NCBI GenBank assembly: GCA_024654305.1
Contig: JANLIU010000043.1
Location: 1-37,592, forward strand
Direction: 5' to 3'
DNA length: 37,592 nt
From: Candidatus Parcubacteria bacterium
GTDB lineage: Bacteria > Patescibacteriota > Minisyncoccia > Phycocordibacterales > Phycocordibacteraceae
Shown here: positions 24,603 through 32,696 of the stretch, piece by piece
Layout of the letters: each line of letters opens with the position of its first letter
Numbering within the stretch: position 1 is the stretch's first letter
The notes under the pieces: model-generated
Told to the model about the DNA's origin: nothing
The model's input: the letters and a program-made list of their open reading frames with translations, nothing else
The model's database searches: none
Translations under genes and position numbers: made by a program

Positions 24603-25237
24603 AGAGGAGGTTTGCGCATACTAAAGATAAACCCGAGCGGATAGCGAGTGGTTGCAGATGGTCGCAGGGCGAGAAAGAGCCGGTCGAGCCCTGCATATAT
24701 GGGATATAGGAGCACGCGCATAACGCGCGGCACCGAAAGGATCAGGTTGTTGAAGTTTGCTACAAACGGACCGCCACCGATCTCTCTGACTTCGATATCA
24801 GTAAAACCAGCATCGGCAAATAGGCGCAGAAGTGCCTCTTTCGTATACCGGAAATAATCATGTGGGTCGGGATGATATTGGATAAGGAACGGTACGAACC
24901 CGACTAGCATTCCATCCCTCTTCAGAATCCGCTTCATTTCCCCAATGAGAAAGCGATGATTGTAAACATGTTCAAGCACATTCGCGCACACGACTGTGTC
25001 GACGCTCTCATTCCTAAACGGGAGCGCATCTTTCTCAAAATCAATGCCGGAGAGGGAGCTATCCACCGGCGTGACGGATGTCGCCTGCGTCATATTGAAA
25101 TAGTCAAAGTAGTCGGGCTCGCGGCCGCCACCGATATCAGCAACCGCCCCCGACAATCTATATTTCTTGAAACCGAGATTCATCAGAATCCGTAGCAAGG
25201 TCTGTCCGGCATATATTTTTTTGAGTTTGAAAAACAT
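24599..25237 (-). CDS. Class I SAM-dependent methyltransferase (Methyltransf_11-like)
   Basis: This is a small methyltransferase of 212 aa. The SAM loop is AVADIGGGREPDY, and DTVVCANVLEHVYNHRFLIGEMKRIL is a typical motif IV/post-motif region; HPDPHDYFRYTKEAL is often seen in such enzymes in glycan loci. A hydrophobic C-terminal stretch (PRVMRVLLYPIYAGLDRLFLAL) may associate with the membrane. Substrate unknown; a sugar hydroxyl or carboxyl is likely given its place between an FkbM gene and a GT4. The start is 2 nt after the FkbM stop and its own stop overlaps the GT4 start. Confidence 0.8.
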   Translation of the reverse strand: MFFKLKKIYAGQTLLRILMNLGFKKYRLSGAVADIGGGREPDYFDYFNMTQATSVTPVDSSLSGIDFEKDALPFRNESVDTVVCANVLEHVYNHRFLIGEMKRILKRDGMLVGFVPFLIQYHPDPHDYFRYTKEALLRLFADAGFTDIEVREIGGGPFVANFNNLILSVPRVMRVLLYPIYAGLDRLFLALRPSATTRYPLGFIFSMRKPPL

Positions 25238-25239
25238 AG

Positions 25240-26037
25240 CTAGGCGGGCGACTGGCGAGAGATAGCGACGATTGAATGGTCAGACCCTCTCTCCTTCCAG
25301 GTGAATGAGCATCCCGGGAAGAGGGTCCCAAATTGCTCTCGCGTCTTGCCGATGAGCTTGTGATGGACCTCGCCGATAGAGAGTCCGACGATCATCGTCG
25401 CGGCGGCGAACATCTCGTTTTCTGCGCCCTCGATATCGAATTTGATCATATCGATTCCTCGGCTGATGACATCATCGAGGAGTATAGACGAAACCTGGAT
25501 TTCTCCGCGCGAATCTTTCATAGGTATAATCGACGCCCGAGTTGAACCTCCGGCATTCGGATAGAACGAAATTGTCCCGGCTCTGCCAGCTACGGCGGCA
25601 TTCACACACTCGACCTTGGGCAGAGCACCGACATTCTTGGCGAGCAATTGAAAATTCTCCGGGTCAGGCTCATACGCGGTGATGACCGCATCCGGATATC
25701 TGGAACGGAGAAAGAGCACGGAGGTGCCGATGTGCGCACCGATATCGGCGATGTGCCGCGGAGAGACTCGCGACAGCTCGTCAAAAAGGTATTCCCCGTC
25801 GGCGAATATCTCCCGCAGTGCGGAAATATCGGTCCCGTCACGAACGAAAAAAGGGACTGTCTGACCGTCTATGGAGAGCAGTAGTTTCCTCGGATGCCGC
25901 CCCGAAATATGTTTGAGGACCGGTATCGACAGTAGAGCAAAAAAAAGACGGGCCGCCCCGAGAGAGGATGACGACAAAGCCCGCGCAGTCGGCCAGTACC
26001 CTCTCAGAGAATTCCGATAATAGCGAAGCGAATTCAT
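25240..26037 (-). CDS. FkbM family methyltransferase
   Basis: This is the third FkbM-type O-methyltransferase in the locus. Motif I is HIADIGAHIGTSVLFLRSRY, the acidic contact is AYEPDPENFQLLAKNV, and the family hallmark is MIKFDIEGAENEMF. At 265 aa it lacks the extra N-terminal module that the tandem pair at 20000-21921 shares, so it is a different subfamily. It starts 11 nt after the GT4 stop and is followed 2 nt later by the class I methyltransferase, consistent with stepwise glycosylation and methylation of one glycan branch. Several glycan O-methyl groups would be needed to use all these enzymes. Confidence 0.86.
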   Translation of the reverse strand: MNSLRYYRNSLRGYWPTARALSSSSLGAARLFFALLSIPVLKHISGRHPRKLLLSIDGQTVPFFVRDGTDISALREIFADGEYLFDELSRVSPRHIADIGAHIGTSVLFLRSRYPDAVITAYEPDPENFQLLAKNVGALPKVECVNAAVAGRAGTISFYPNAGGSTRASIIPMKDSRGEIQVSSILLDDVISRGIDMIKFDIEGAENEMFAAATMIVGLSIGEVHHKLIGKTREQFGTLFPGCSFTWKERGSDHSIVAISRQSPA

Positions 26038-26048
26038 GTCGTATGGGC

Positions 26049-27077
26049 TCAGTGTATCGCTTGTGCAAGCTTCTCCGCAAGCGCGGCAAGGCTGTGCTCC
26101 GCGACGAACGGCGCCTGGTGCGAAGCGGGGTTACCGAGTACGAGCGCAAGCCGTGCGGCTAATGTTTCAGCAGAATCGAACCAGGTATCCTGGCCGGCGA
26201 GCAAAGCGAAATCAACACTCGACGCGACGACGAGCGCGCCGCAGGCCGCTGCCTCGAAGAGCGTCTTATCAAACATCCCGGACGGCGAGCAGTTCACGAA
26301 GATTTCGTGTGCGCGAAAGATATCGGGTGTCTGATAATTCGGCGGCCCGGGATAGAATGTGACGCTACTTGCAAGACCGAGCGCGCGTACTTTTTCTTTG
26401 AGCTTTTCGTAATAATCTCTCGTCTCGGGGAGCGGCGAACCGTAAAAATCGGCGGTGAAGGTCTGACCTTCACGCGCGAGGATAGCGAGCGCGTCGACCA
26501 ATACCTCCGGGCGTTTCGAAGGCCACATCCCCGAGAGGAAAAGTATGGAGCGCGGGATGCGCGGGATGCGCGCATCGGGAAAGAACCGCTCGGTATCAAC
26601 ACCGACCGGCATAAGTTCTGTCTTCTTGTTTTTCGCCGTGTATGAATATCGTGAGGTGCAAAACACCTTCGTACAAAAAGCCATTGCGATGTCGGTAAGA
26701 AAATTCCCCCCGTGATAATTACGCCACATATAGACGCGCTTGCCGAGCAGTTTCCAAAGCCAACCGGCGATGACAATATATTCCTGATTCATGTGTACAA
26801 ACACCGCGTCGTACTCTTTCCGCAGTTTCCACGCAAGCGAAAGAAATCGAAAGGTATAACGAATTCTACTGCCTACTGCTTTCTGCCTACTGCTTTCTTT
26901 CTTTCCTAACGAATGTACACGTACGTTTACCGGGAGCGCATGCTTTCCTTCTTTGAGGCATATAACTTCGACTGACTCGACGCGCTTCGCAAACTCCTCC
27001 ACCCAACGGCAAAAGAACCCCAGCACCGGGTCCTCGGTATCGACTGTCTGCGTCACAATAAGTAATTTCAATTTCAT
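26049..27077 (-). CDS. GT4 family glycosyltransferase with in-gene heptamer repeats
   Basis: This is a GT-B retaining transferase of about 342 aa. The donor domain contains SILFLSGMWPSKRPEVLVDAL, a VTFYPGPPN segment and FVNCSPSGMFDKTLFEAAACG, where the usual first Glu of E-x7-E is replaced in the SGMFDKTLFEAA context; only the second Glu is obvious. The N-terminal domain contains KKESSRQKAVGSR, encoded by near-perfect 7-bp repeats (26867-26901). ATG 27077 (MKLKLLIVTQTVD) is preferred over an in-frame TTG at 27086, being 1 nt after the yafQ stop, so the gene is co-transcribed with the toxin-antitoxin pair. Confidence 0.8.
   Translation of the reverse strand: MKLKLLIVTQTVDTEDPVLGFFCRWVEEFAKRVESVEVICLKEGKHALPVNVRVHSLGKKESSRQKAVGSRIRYTFRFLSLAWKLRKEYDAVFVHMNQEYIVIAGWLWKLLGKRVYMWRNYHGGNFLTDIAMAFCTKVFCTSRYSYTAKNKKTELMPVGVDTERFFPDARIPRIPRSILFLSGMWPSKRPEVLVDALAILAREGQTFTADFYGSPLPETRDYYEKLKEKVRALGLASSVTFYPGPPNYQTPDIFRAHEIFVNCSPSGMFDKTLFEAAACGALVVASSVDFALLAGQDTWFDSAETLAARLALVLGNPASHQAPFVAEHSLAALAEKLAQAIH
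26867..26901. repeat. Degenerate heptanucleotide tandem repeat inside a GT4 gene
   Basis: Plus-strand units read TACTGCC, TACTGCT, TTCTGCC, TACTGCT and a weaker TTCTTTC. A 14-bp double unit (TGCCTACTGCTTTC) is repeated exactly at 26870-26883 and 26884-26897. Seven is not a multiple of three, so gain or loss of one unit would shift the reading frame. It resembles short tandemly repeated repetitive heptamers seen in other bacteria. Confidence 0.75.
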
Positions 27078-27078
27078 A

Positions 27079-27351
27079 TTATTCAAAAAGATCGCTATGA
27101 GTTCCTGTGCGGGCGAGTATCACCTTTGTATCGCTCATTTTATATATAAGGAGCCAATCGTGTTCAAGGTGACATTCCCATAAACCTTCATACATCCCAG
27201 AGAGCTTGTGCGGATAGAATGCCGAGGTCAGCTTTCCATCTCTTGCCAGAAGAAAAGATACGATGTCGACCTTGTCTAAATCTTTGCCTCTACGTTTCTG
27301 TCGTACTATATCCTTTTCAAATCGCCGTTCGAAACTAAGTTCTCTCTGCAT
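27079..27351 (-). CDS. yafQ: YafQ-type mRNA interferase toxin
   Basis: This is a type II toxin of the RelE/YafQ superfamily that cleaves mRNA in the ribosome. It is 90 aa, as in E. coli YafQ, and matches it along the whole length. The residues equivalent to the YafQ catalytic set are kept: H48 (YPHKL), H61 and D65 (ECHLEHDWLLIYK) and H85 (RTGTHSDLF), so it is probably active. It starts 3 nt after the antitoxin stop. A glycosyltransferase gene begins 1 nt after its own stop, which is unusual for a toxin-antitoxin unit. G+C is lower than in the flanking glycosyltransferase genes, suggesting acquisition. Confidence 0.93.
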   Translation of the reverse strand: MQRELSFERRFEKDIVRQKRRGKDLDKVDIVSFLLARDGKLTSAFYPHKLSGMYEGLWECHLEHDWLLIYKMSDTKVILARTGTHSDLFE

Positions 27352-27354
27352 GGT

Positions 27355-27621
27355 TTAAATTGATCTCAGGTAAGCAGAAAATTCCTTATGCGTCTTAAAT
27401 GTCTTTAGATTCTTTCCTAACCTAATATTCTCAATCACCCTGCGTGTTTCTGCATTCGGGACGTTGAGAGAAAATGGCATTCCTTTGTCATTGGCAATGC
27501 GTCGATAAAATACATTGATCGCTTCTGACGGGGACATACCGATCTGAGACAGTACCCTTTCGGCCTTCTTTTTTATCGAAGGCTCCATACGGGCGCGCAC
27601 GAAAGCTGTTTTTGTACTCAT
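27355..27621 (-). CDS. dinJ: DinJ/RelB-type antitoxin
   Basis: The N-terminus STKTAFVRARMEPSIKKKAE is the ribbon-helix-helix DNA-binding segment shared with DinJ. IGMSPSEAINVFYRRI and KGMPFSLNVPNAETRRV complete the family pattern, with the C-terminal part expected to wrap the toxin. It is 88 aa. The ATG at 27621 is used because an extended -10 (TGCTACAAT) ends 6 nt before it; the upstream in-frame start at 27648 would lie before the transcript start. It should repress its own promoter together with YafQ, and the 12-bp inverted repeat between the -35 and -10 is a likely operator. Confidence 0.92.
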   Translation of the reverse strand: MSTKTAFVRARMEPSIKKKAERVLSQIGMSPSEAINVFYRRIANDKGMPFSLNVPNAETRRVIENIRLGKNLKTFKTHKEFSAYLRSI

Positions 27622-27627
27622 ACGGGC

Positions 27628-27655
27628 ATTGTAGCACGTGTGTGCCACATTACAA
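27628..27655 (-). promoter_or_regulatory. dinJ-yafQ promoter and candidate operator
   Basis: The minus strand has TTGTAA (27655-27650), a 16-nt spacer, then TGC-TACAAT (extended -10, TACAAT at 27633-27628), and 6 nt to the ATG. The spacer contains GCAC-ACAC-GTGC (27645-27634), an inverted repeat where the antitoxin could bind and block transcription. Confidence 0.6.
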
Positions 27656-27667
27656 AATACCCTCTAT

Positions 27668-28708
27668 TCATAGGGACACAAGCTTCTCGAGGTCCGCGGC
27701 GATGCGAGCCGGGATGTCGCCGACGGAGGCGAGATGCGCACGCGCCGCGGCTTCAGCGTGGATAGGAAGTTCAAGCCGTACGCGCGTATCTTCGATGAAT
27801 CCAACGATATTGAGAGAGAGTGCCGTTGGGTCGGCGACCGGTGCGGCAAGCACGTCTTCGTATCCTTTGAACACTTCACCCACAATGCCAACATCGGTCG
27901 TAATAATCGGCACTTTGGCGAGTGCCGCCTCGATAAGCGTGCGGCTATATCCTTCATACGCGCTCGCCTGAATGTATGCTTGCGCGCTTGGCATCAGTGC
28001 TCGCGCATCGGTGCGTTGCCCTAGAAAAACAACACTGTCGGCAAGCCCGAACGAACGCGCCATGCGTTCGAGCTTTCTACGCTCACTGCCTTCACCCACA
28101 ATAAAGAGCCCGACCATAGAGTAATGCACCGCCACGAGTTTGAGCGCCGCAAGAATATCTTCAATGCGCTTTTCTGGCTCCAATCGTCCGACGGTAATAA
28201 GCGCAAAATTGAACGGGTGGCTTGGTAAGCGCATGGGCGGCGGCACCGCGGGGTCAACTGCCACCGGAATCACGACGGGTTCAGGGATACGAGAACCATA
28301 GTGTGCCACGAGTGATGCTTTCACGCGCTCCGAAACAGTCCGGATGCCGGATGATGCCGGCAATACGCGATCGGCAATGCGGCGGCGCCAGCGATTCAAG
28401 AGCGGCATGCGCACGGAAGGCGAACGCCAGTTGCCGCTCCGCACAAACCACGGGGAAAGAAAATCGGTGTGCACCTGGATATGCAGTTTCGCCCGTGTGC
28501 CGCGTACGGCGCGGAGCGCCGTGAGACCCGCCTCGAACGGATCCTGCGCCGAGACGACCTCGATGCCGTACTTGAGAATAAGCTCATGTGCACGCCTTGC
28601 GACCGCATGCATGCGGAAGATATTCCATACAGGCGCTGCCTGAAGGTACAGGTTCCCGCTGCGCTCATCGTGCGTATCAGGATCATTAGAAATGAAAAGT
28701 ACTTTCAT
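27668..28708 (-). CDS. GT4 family glycosyltransferase with shortened N-terminal domain
   Basis: This is a GT-B retaining transferase of 346 aa. The donor domain is normal: FALITVGRLEPEKRIEDILAAL, LFIVGEGSERRKLE and QASAYEGYSRTLIEAAL, with the E-x7-E pair. It shares VVSAQDPFEAGL and VHTDFLSPWF with the next gene upstream, so the two are tandem paralogues. From the initiator to that shared motif it is about 33 residues shorter than the paralogue, jumping from DPDTHDERSG to LYLQAAPVWN. This removes roughly one beta-alpha unit of the acceptor domain. It may be inactive or altered in acceptor choice. The ATG at 28708 overlaps the upstream stop as ATGA; there is an in-frame upstream start at 28753 that would run deep into the neighbour. 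Confidence 0.8.
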   Translation of the reverse strand: MKVLFISNDPDTHDERSGNLYLQAAPVWNIFRMHAVARRAHELILKYGIEVVSAQDPFEAGLTALRAVRGTRAKLHIQVHTDFLSPWFVRSGNWRSPSVRMPLLNRWRRRIADRVLPASSGIRTVSERVKASLVAHYGSRIPEPVVIPVAVDPAVPPPMRLPSHPFNFALITVGRLEPEKRIEDILAALKLVAVHYSMVGLFIVGEGSERRKLERMARSFGLADSVVFLGQRTDARALMPSAQAYIQASAYEGYSRTLIEAALAKVPIITTDVGIVGEVFKGYEDVLAAPVADPTALSLNIVGFIEDTRVRLELPIHAEAAARAHLASVGDIPARIAADLEKLVSL

Positions 28709-29775
28709 AATGAGGAGTTTGGTCGACTGTGTCTCACTATCATCGCATAACAATCGCGGACGGCAGTGAGATATACCTCTTCGCTCACGTACGATTTCAG
28801 CGTGAGGACGCCCGGCGCCCGCGGGCCCTGGAGCCAGTCTTGAAGTGCCGCTGCGTAATCGCCATGGGCGATGACCGCGCCCGCGCCACGTGCGATGCCT
28901 ACATCAGTCGAGAGTACTGGTACGCCCGCGGCGAGTGCTTCGACCAGCGCCATCCCGTAGCCCTCATAGGCCGAGGTGACGAGCATGAGGTCGGCGCGAG
29001 CGAAATACGGCGCAACATCTTTCCACCCCGGGAATGATACCTGTTCGGCCACCCCGAGCGTTGTTGCGAGCGACTTGAGCGATGGCTCCAGCAGGCCCAC
29101 CCCGAGCATCGTGAGCCGAGCATCGATGCCCGCCCGCCGCGCGGCGGCGAATGCTTGAAGTGCGAGCACCGGATCCTTCTCCGCTTCGAAACGGCCGACC
29201 CAAAGCAAATTGTTTCTTTCCGGCGCGCGGACGAGCGCGCGGAATCGGGCGAGGTCGACGAATATCGGTACGACCGCAAGCGGCACCGCCGGATGATATC
29301 GGCGATTGAGTGCTTCAGCGACACGCGCCGAAACGGCATACCCGCCGTCTGCGTGAGAAAGAACGAACCGCGCGATAACGACGCGAATGCGATTCAATAG
29401 CGAATGCCGGGTGAATGCCGGCGAGAGGAAGTCGGTGTGCACCTCGACGGCGAGCGGAATGCCGAAATGATGCGCGATGAAGAGCCCTGCGAGACCCGTC
29501 TCAAAAGGGTCTTGTGCCGAGACGATGTCCGGTCGCGGCAAACGACGCGCAATGCGGAGCGCATCCCACATATACAAGAAACGAGAAAAAGAATTCGTCG
29601 GATGGGCATGGATATGCGGAGCGATCTCTGCAACCACCCTGATGCCGTGTGTGCGCGTCGAGAAGACGATGCTATCAAGCGCCTCAAACTCTTTCCCGAG
29701 TCTCGTGAGGCGCGTTCGCACCGCGCTCTCCGGAGCGAACAGGGTTCGATCGGTGCCGACGAGCATTACGCGCAT
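28705..29775 (-). CDS. GT4 family glycosyltransferase
   Basis: This is a full-length GT-B retaining transferase of 356 aa. The acceptor domain includes HPTNSFSRFLYMWDALRIAR and IVSAQDPFETGL, then VHTDFLSPAF. The donor domain has NNLLWVGRFEAEKDPVLALQA, ARLTMLGVGLLEPSL and TSAYEGYGMALVEALAAG with the E-x7-E pair. The first ATG (29775) overlaps the previous gene by 10 nt; a second in-frame ATG at 29766 gives a TAATG junction. It is the complete member of a tandem pair with the next gene and so shows what that gene has lost. Confidence 0.87.
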   Translation of the reverse strand: MRVMLVGTDRTLFAPESAVRTRLTRLGKEFEALDSIVFSTRTHGIRVVAEIAPHIHAHPTNSFSRFLYMWDALRIARRLPRPDIVSAQDPFETGLAGLFIAHHFGIPLAVEVHTDFLSPAFTRHSLLNRIRVVIARFVLSHADGGYAVSARVAEALNRRYHPAVPLAVVPIFVDLARFRALVRAPERNNLLWVGRFEAEKDPVLALQAFAAARRAGIDARLTMLGVGLLEPSLKSLATTLGVAEQVSFPGWKDVAPYFARADLMLVTSAYEGYGMALVEALAAGVPVLSTDVGIARGAGAVIAHGDYAAALQDWLQGPRAPGVLTLKSYVSEEVYLTAVRDCYAMIVRHSRPNSSL

Positions 29776-30851
29776 ATTTTTTTCAGCGCCTCTGCAAACA
29801 GTTCGGCCGTGCGCTCGGCGGTGAAAGTATGCGCTCTATGCATCGCCGCTTCGGTCAGCTTCTTCCATGACTCCGGTTCGCGCTCAATACTCATGAGTGC
29901 ATTCTTGAATGCAAGCGCACCGTCCGGTGCGCACAGAGCACCCTCGCTACCATCCGTAATGAGCTCGGGGATACTCCCGACCGGCGTCGTGATTATCGGT
30001 GTGCCGCTCGCCATCGCCTCAAGCAATTGATAGGAAAAGCTCTCAAACGAGGTGTTGAAAGCGAATGCGTCAGCCCTCTGGAGCCAGCCGAGCACCTGTG
30101 CACGCGGGAGCGCGCCGAGAAATGTCACGCGGTCGCTCACCGCAAGCGCACGCGCTTGTTCGAGAAGCACCCCGCGCAGAGGACCGTCGCCTGCGATGAC
30201 CAGATGCCACCCCGCCAGTTCCGGCATTATGCGTATCAGCGTCATAAACCCTTTCCACGGCACGAGCCGACCGACTGAGAAAACGATCTTCCCTTCTGGC
30301 ACATTCTGCGGCGCTTCAGCATAGTCGTCGAAATCGAGTCCAAGATAAATGCGCGTGAGCCGCTCCGGCGCCACGCCCCATGTGGCGACGATGCTTTTCA
30401 AAAAGTCGCTACAGGCAACCACGAGATCCGCCTGTTGCACCGCAAAGCGCTGGAGCGTGCGCAATGTCTCTACTCTGAAGCCGTACCGCTTTTGTTGAAA
30501 TACCTCGATGGTATCAGTCACGCCGAAGCGCTGTACTGCCTGTTCCCATACGAAATCGCCAGGAACACGGACGACGAAACATTTCCTGGTGACACGAGCA
30601 ACCAGTGCTGCTGGCAGGCACACCGAGAATGTATCCATGGCGACGATGACATCAGCTCCCCGCGCACGTCTCCAGAGACCATACGCGTAACGCACGTGGC
30701 GGATGCCGCGCGGGAGATGCCGTACGAGCCCAAACGAATACACTTCGACTTCGATGCCGTGTGCCGGAAGATGTTTCGCGAGGAGCGCAGCATCGGTCGC
30801 CGGGCCGCCTATGTCTGGCGGGTACAGGGGCGTCGCAATAACGAGTCGCAT
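29766..30851 (-). CDS. GT4 family glycosyltransferase
   Basis: This is a GT-B retaining transferase of 361 aa with a canonical N-terminus (LVIATPLYPPDIGGPATDAAL, the P-P-x-x-G-G acceptor loop). The donor side shows IVFSVGRLVPWKGFMTLIRIM, HLVIAGDGPLRGVLLEQAR and FNTSFESFSYQLLEAMASG, then IITTPVGSIPELI. The E-x7-E pair is intact. It starts 9 nt after the stop of the next GT4 and overlaps the following one, forming part of a run of four GT4 genes that could add successive sugars. Acceptor and donor specificity are not predictable from sequence. Confidence 0.88.
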   Translation of the reverse strand: MRLVIATPLYPPDIGGPATDAALLAKHLPAHGIEVEVYSFGLVRHLPRGIRHVRYAYGLWRRARGADVIVAMDTFSVCLPAALVARVTRKCFVVRVPGDFVWEQAVQRFGVTDTIEVFQQKRYGFRVETLRTLQRFAVQQADLVVACSDFLKSIVATWGVAPERLTRIYLGLDFDDYAEAPQNVPEGKIVFSVGRLVPWKGFMTLIRIMPELAGWHLVIAGDGPLRGVLLEQARALAVSDRVTFLGALPRAQVLGWLQRADAFAFNTSFESFSYQLLEAMASGTPIITTPVGSIPELITDGSEGALCAPDGALAFKNALMSIEREPESWKKLTEAAMHRAHTFTAERTAELFAEALKKICA

Positions 30852-30860
30852 ACGTATATT

Positions 30861-32069
30861 CTAGCGCTTCGCGAGCGCGCGATCGAAAGCCGTTCGCATC
30901 TCGCGCGCGATGAGGTTCCAATCGTATTTCTCGAAGGCCATTTTCTTCGCCGCCGCTTTTACGCGCGCAACCTGCTCAGGGTGCGCGAGAATATCCTGGA
31001 CCGCTGCCGCGATCTGCTCGGGCGAATTTTTGTCCACGGCCCAGCCGGTCGTCTCCTTGTTTGGGTTCCGCTTTGTGTCAAAAAGGAAGTCCGCAATGCC
31101 TCCCTCCTGCGTCGCGATGACCGGCAGGTCGGCTACCATTGCTTCGATGAACGAAATACCGAACCCTTCCGAGCGCGACGGGCGGATGAATATGTCAGAC
31201 ACCTTCAGGTACTTCGGCATCTCGGCATGACTCACTTGTCCGAGGAAGAACACGCGACCGTCCACTCGCTTCTCGCGCGCGAGTGTGCGGAGCATTTTTT
31301 CGTCCGGACCGATGCCGAGTATGAGGAACTTCACTTGCTCAGGAAGGAGCGTGAGCGCGCGTATAACGTCGTCCACTGCGTTTTTCTTCACAAGCCGCGA
31401 GGTCGTGATGAGATAGACATCGCCTTCTTTCTTCCCGAGCTTTTGTTTGAGCGCATCAAGTTCTTCGAGCGGGTACTGCTTTGAGAAGTGTGCAGCGTTC
31501 ACGCCGTTCGGCACGATAGCGAGCGGACCGTGGTATCCCATGGAGCGTACGAAATTCTTGAGATAGGACGATGTCGTGATGGCAAAATCAGCCTTTGTGA
31601 ATACGCGCACGAACAGCGGATACACCATGCCGGCGCGCTTTTTCAGATAGTCTATCGGGTCGCCGTCGTCAGAACGGACGATGTACGGCACCTTCGGGAA
31701 CAGCATTTTGAAAAAGAGCGGCGCGAAGGAAGCGTAGCCCGTCATCACCGAACAGACGGCGTCATAGCGCTTCCGGCGATGGAGCACGACTGCCACGGCG
31801 AGCGCGAAGAACGGATACAGATATTTGTTCAGCACGAGCGGGAATTTGTTGAAGTCTTGTATCTTTGCACCCGGACGCGTGAATCCGAAGCGGAACACGT
31901 CGATGTTGCCCACGCGCTCGAATTTCGGCAGTGCGCTATCGAACCGAAGCGTGATCATGTCGAACGAATAGTCCTGTTGAGATATCCGGTCAGTCGTCTC
32001 CTTGATGGCGACCTCTGCACCGCCGATGAAAGGGTGGTACGTGAGCGAAAAGAAAAGAATGCGCTTCAT
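30861..32069 (-). CDS. GT4 family glycosyltransferase
   Basis: This is a GT-B retaining transferase of 402 aa, the first of four consecutive GT4 genes. The N-terminus is ILFFSLTYHPFIGGAEVAIKE (G-G-A-E acceptor loop). Internal hydrophobic stretches (YLYPFFALAVAVVL) suggest membrane contact. The donor domain is YLITTSRLVKKNAVDDVIRAL, KFLILGIGPDEKML and IRPSRSEGFGISFIEAMVA with the E-x7-E pair. It starts 4 nt after the upstream cupin gene, so cupin and glycosyltransferases are expressed together. The wider acceptor domain suggests a long or lipid-linked acceptor, but this is only inference. Confidence 0.88.
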   Translation of the reverse strand: MKRILFFSLTYHPFIGGAEVAIKETTDRISQQDYSFDMITLRFDSALPKFERVGNIDVFRFGFTRPGAKIQDFNKFPLVLNKYLYPFFALAVAVVLHRRKRYDAVCSVMTGYASFAPLFFKMLFPKVPYIVRSDDGDPIDYLKKRAGMVYPLFVRVFTKADFAITTSSYLKNFVRSMGYHGPLAIVPNGVNAAHFSKQYPLEELDALKQKLGKKEGDVYLITTSRLVKKNAVDDVIRALTLLPEQVKFLILGIGPDEKMLRTLAREKRVDGRVFFLGQVSHAEMPKYLKVSDIFIRPSRSEGFGISFIEAMVADLPVIATQEGGIADFLFDTKRNPNKETTGWAVDKNSPEQIAAAVQDILAHPEQVARVKAAAKKMAFEKYDWNLIAREMRTAFDRALAKR

Positions 32070-32073
32070 ACGG

Positions 32074-32577
32074 CTAGCGTCTCCAGTCAGGCTTGAATTC
32101 GGCCGCAGACTCCTTAGCAGATATCGTTCCTATAAGAAGCGCATAGGCACCAGAAAGATTTGCGACCGTATGGCGTTTGTCCGAAGAACTCACGACGGCG
32201 TCTCCGGAACGAAGAAGTGTTCCTTGTTCTCGGATTGATCCAACATCTTGTTCAGTAAGCGTCTCGCTTTCTATGAAATACACTTCACCGGCGCTGATGA
32301 GATTTATCTCGTCGACGTTCGTGTGGCTATGAAATGGCTGCACATGCCCCGGAGGCACTTCGGTGATGACATATTTGAGGGGAATGACGCCGCCATCCTC
32401 CGCTACAATATTCTCCACATACCGGCGGATTTCCATATTGTCCGCGCGCGCCTGCGTGAGTATCCGTTCGAGATTAGGATAATCCCCGCGATACCGTATA
32501 TACTGCCCCTCTTCGTCAACCCTCTTCTGAGGGTCAATGACCGCGGCTTCAAGCGCCTCTTTTCGGAAAATATGCAT
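32074..32577 (-). CDS. Cupin-domain protein
   Basis: This 167-aa protein carries a textbook cupin. Motif 1 is G-x5-H-x-H-x4-E-x6-G in GHVQPFHSHTNVDEINLISAG, and motif 2 includes SGDAVVSSSDKRHTVANLSG with the third histidine. The three His and one Glu should bind a metal ion. The N-terminal ~60 residues are helical and charged. Such proteins act as sugar isomerases, dioxygenases or sensors; no specific activity is supported. It heads the chain of four GT4 genes with a 4-nt gap, suggesting a role in the same glycan pathway. No clear ribosome site or -10 box fits the ATG. Confidence 0.75.
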   Translation of the reverse strand: MHIFRKEALEAAVIDPQKRVDEEGQYIRYRGDYPNLERILTQARADNMEIRRYVENIVAEDGGVIPLKYVITEVPPGHVQPFHSHTNVDEINLISAGEVYFIESETLTEQDVGSIREQGTLLRSGDAVVSSSDKRHTVANLSGAYALLIGTISAKESAAEFKPDWRR

Positions 32578-32644
32578 ACAAAAATATGGCCTGAGCCTTC
32601 GTAGTTTCTACAGTATCAAAATCCCTGGTAATTACTATCTATAA

Positions 32645-32676
32645 CCAAAGAAAAAGGCCAGCGGTTACGCTGGCCT
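32645..32676 (-). terminator. Rho-independent terminator after the 67-aa gene
   Basis: On the minus strand AGGCCAGCG-TAAC-CGCTGGCCT forms a 9-bp stem with a four-base loop, followed by TTTTTCTTT. It is the cleanest intrinsic terminator in the window and isolates the small gene at 32697 from the cupin/GT4 chain. Confidence 0.85.
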
Positions 32677-32696
32677 GTGGTTGCCCGGGAGGGCGC

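Noticed and set aside
26867-26901. Possible CRISPR-like or satellite array
   Set aside because: Units are only 7 bp, without spacers, and lie within a glycosyltransferase coding sequence.
30435-31484. Long plus-strand open frame (349 codons) antisense to two glycosyltransferase genes
   Set aside because: Its translation is rich in Arg, His and Cys with no domain pattern, while the opposite strand encodes two clear GT4 proteins; it is a shadow of their codon usage.
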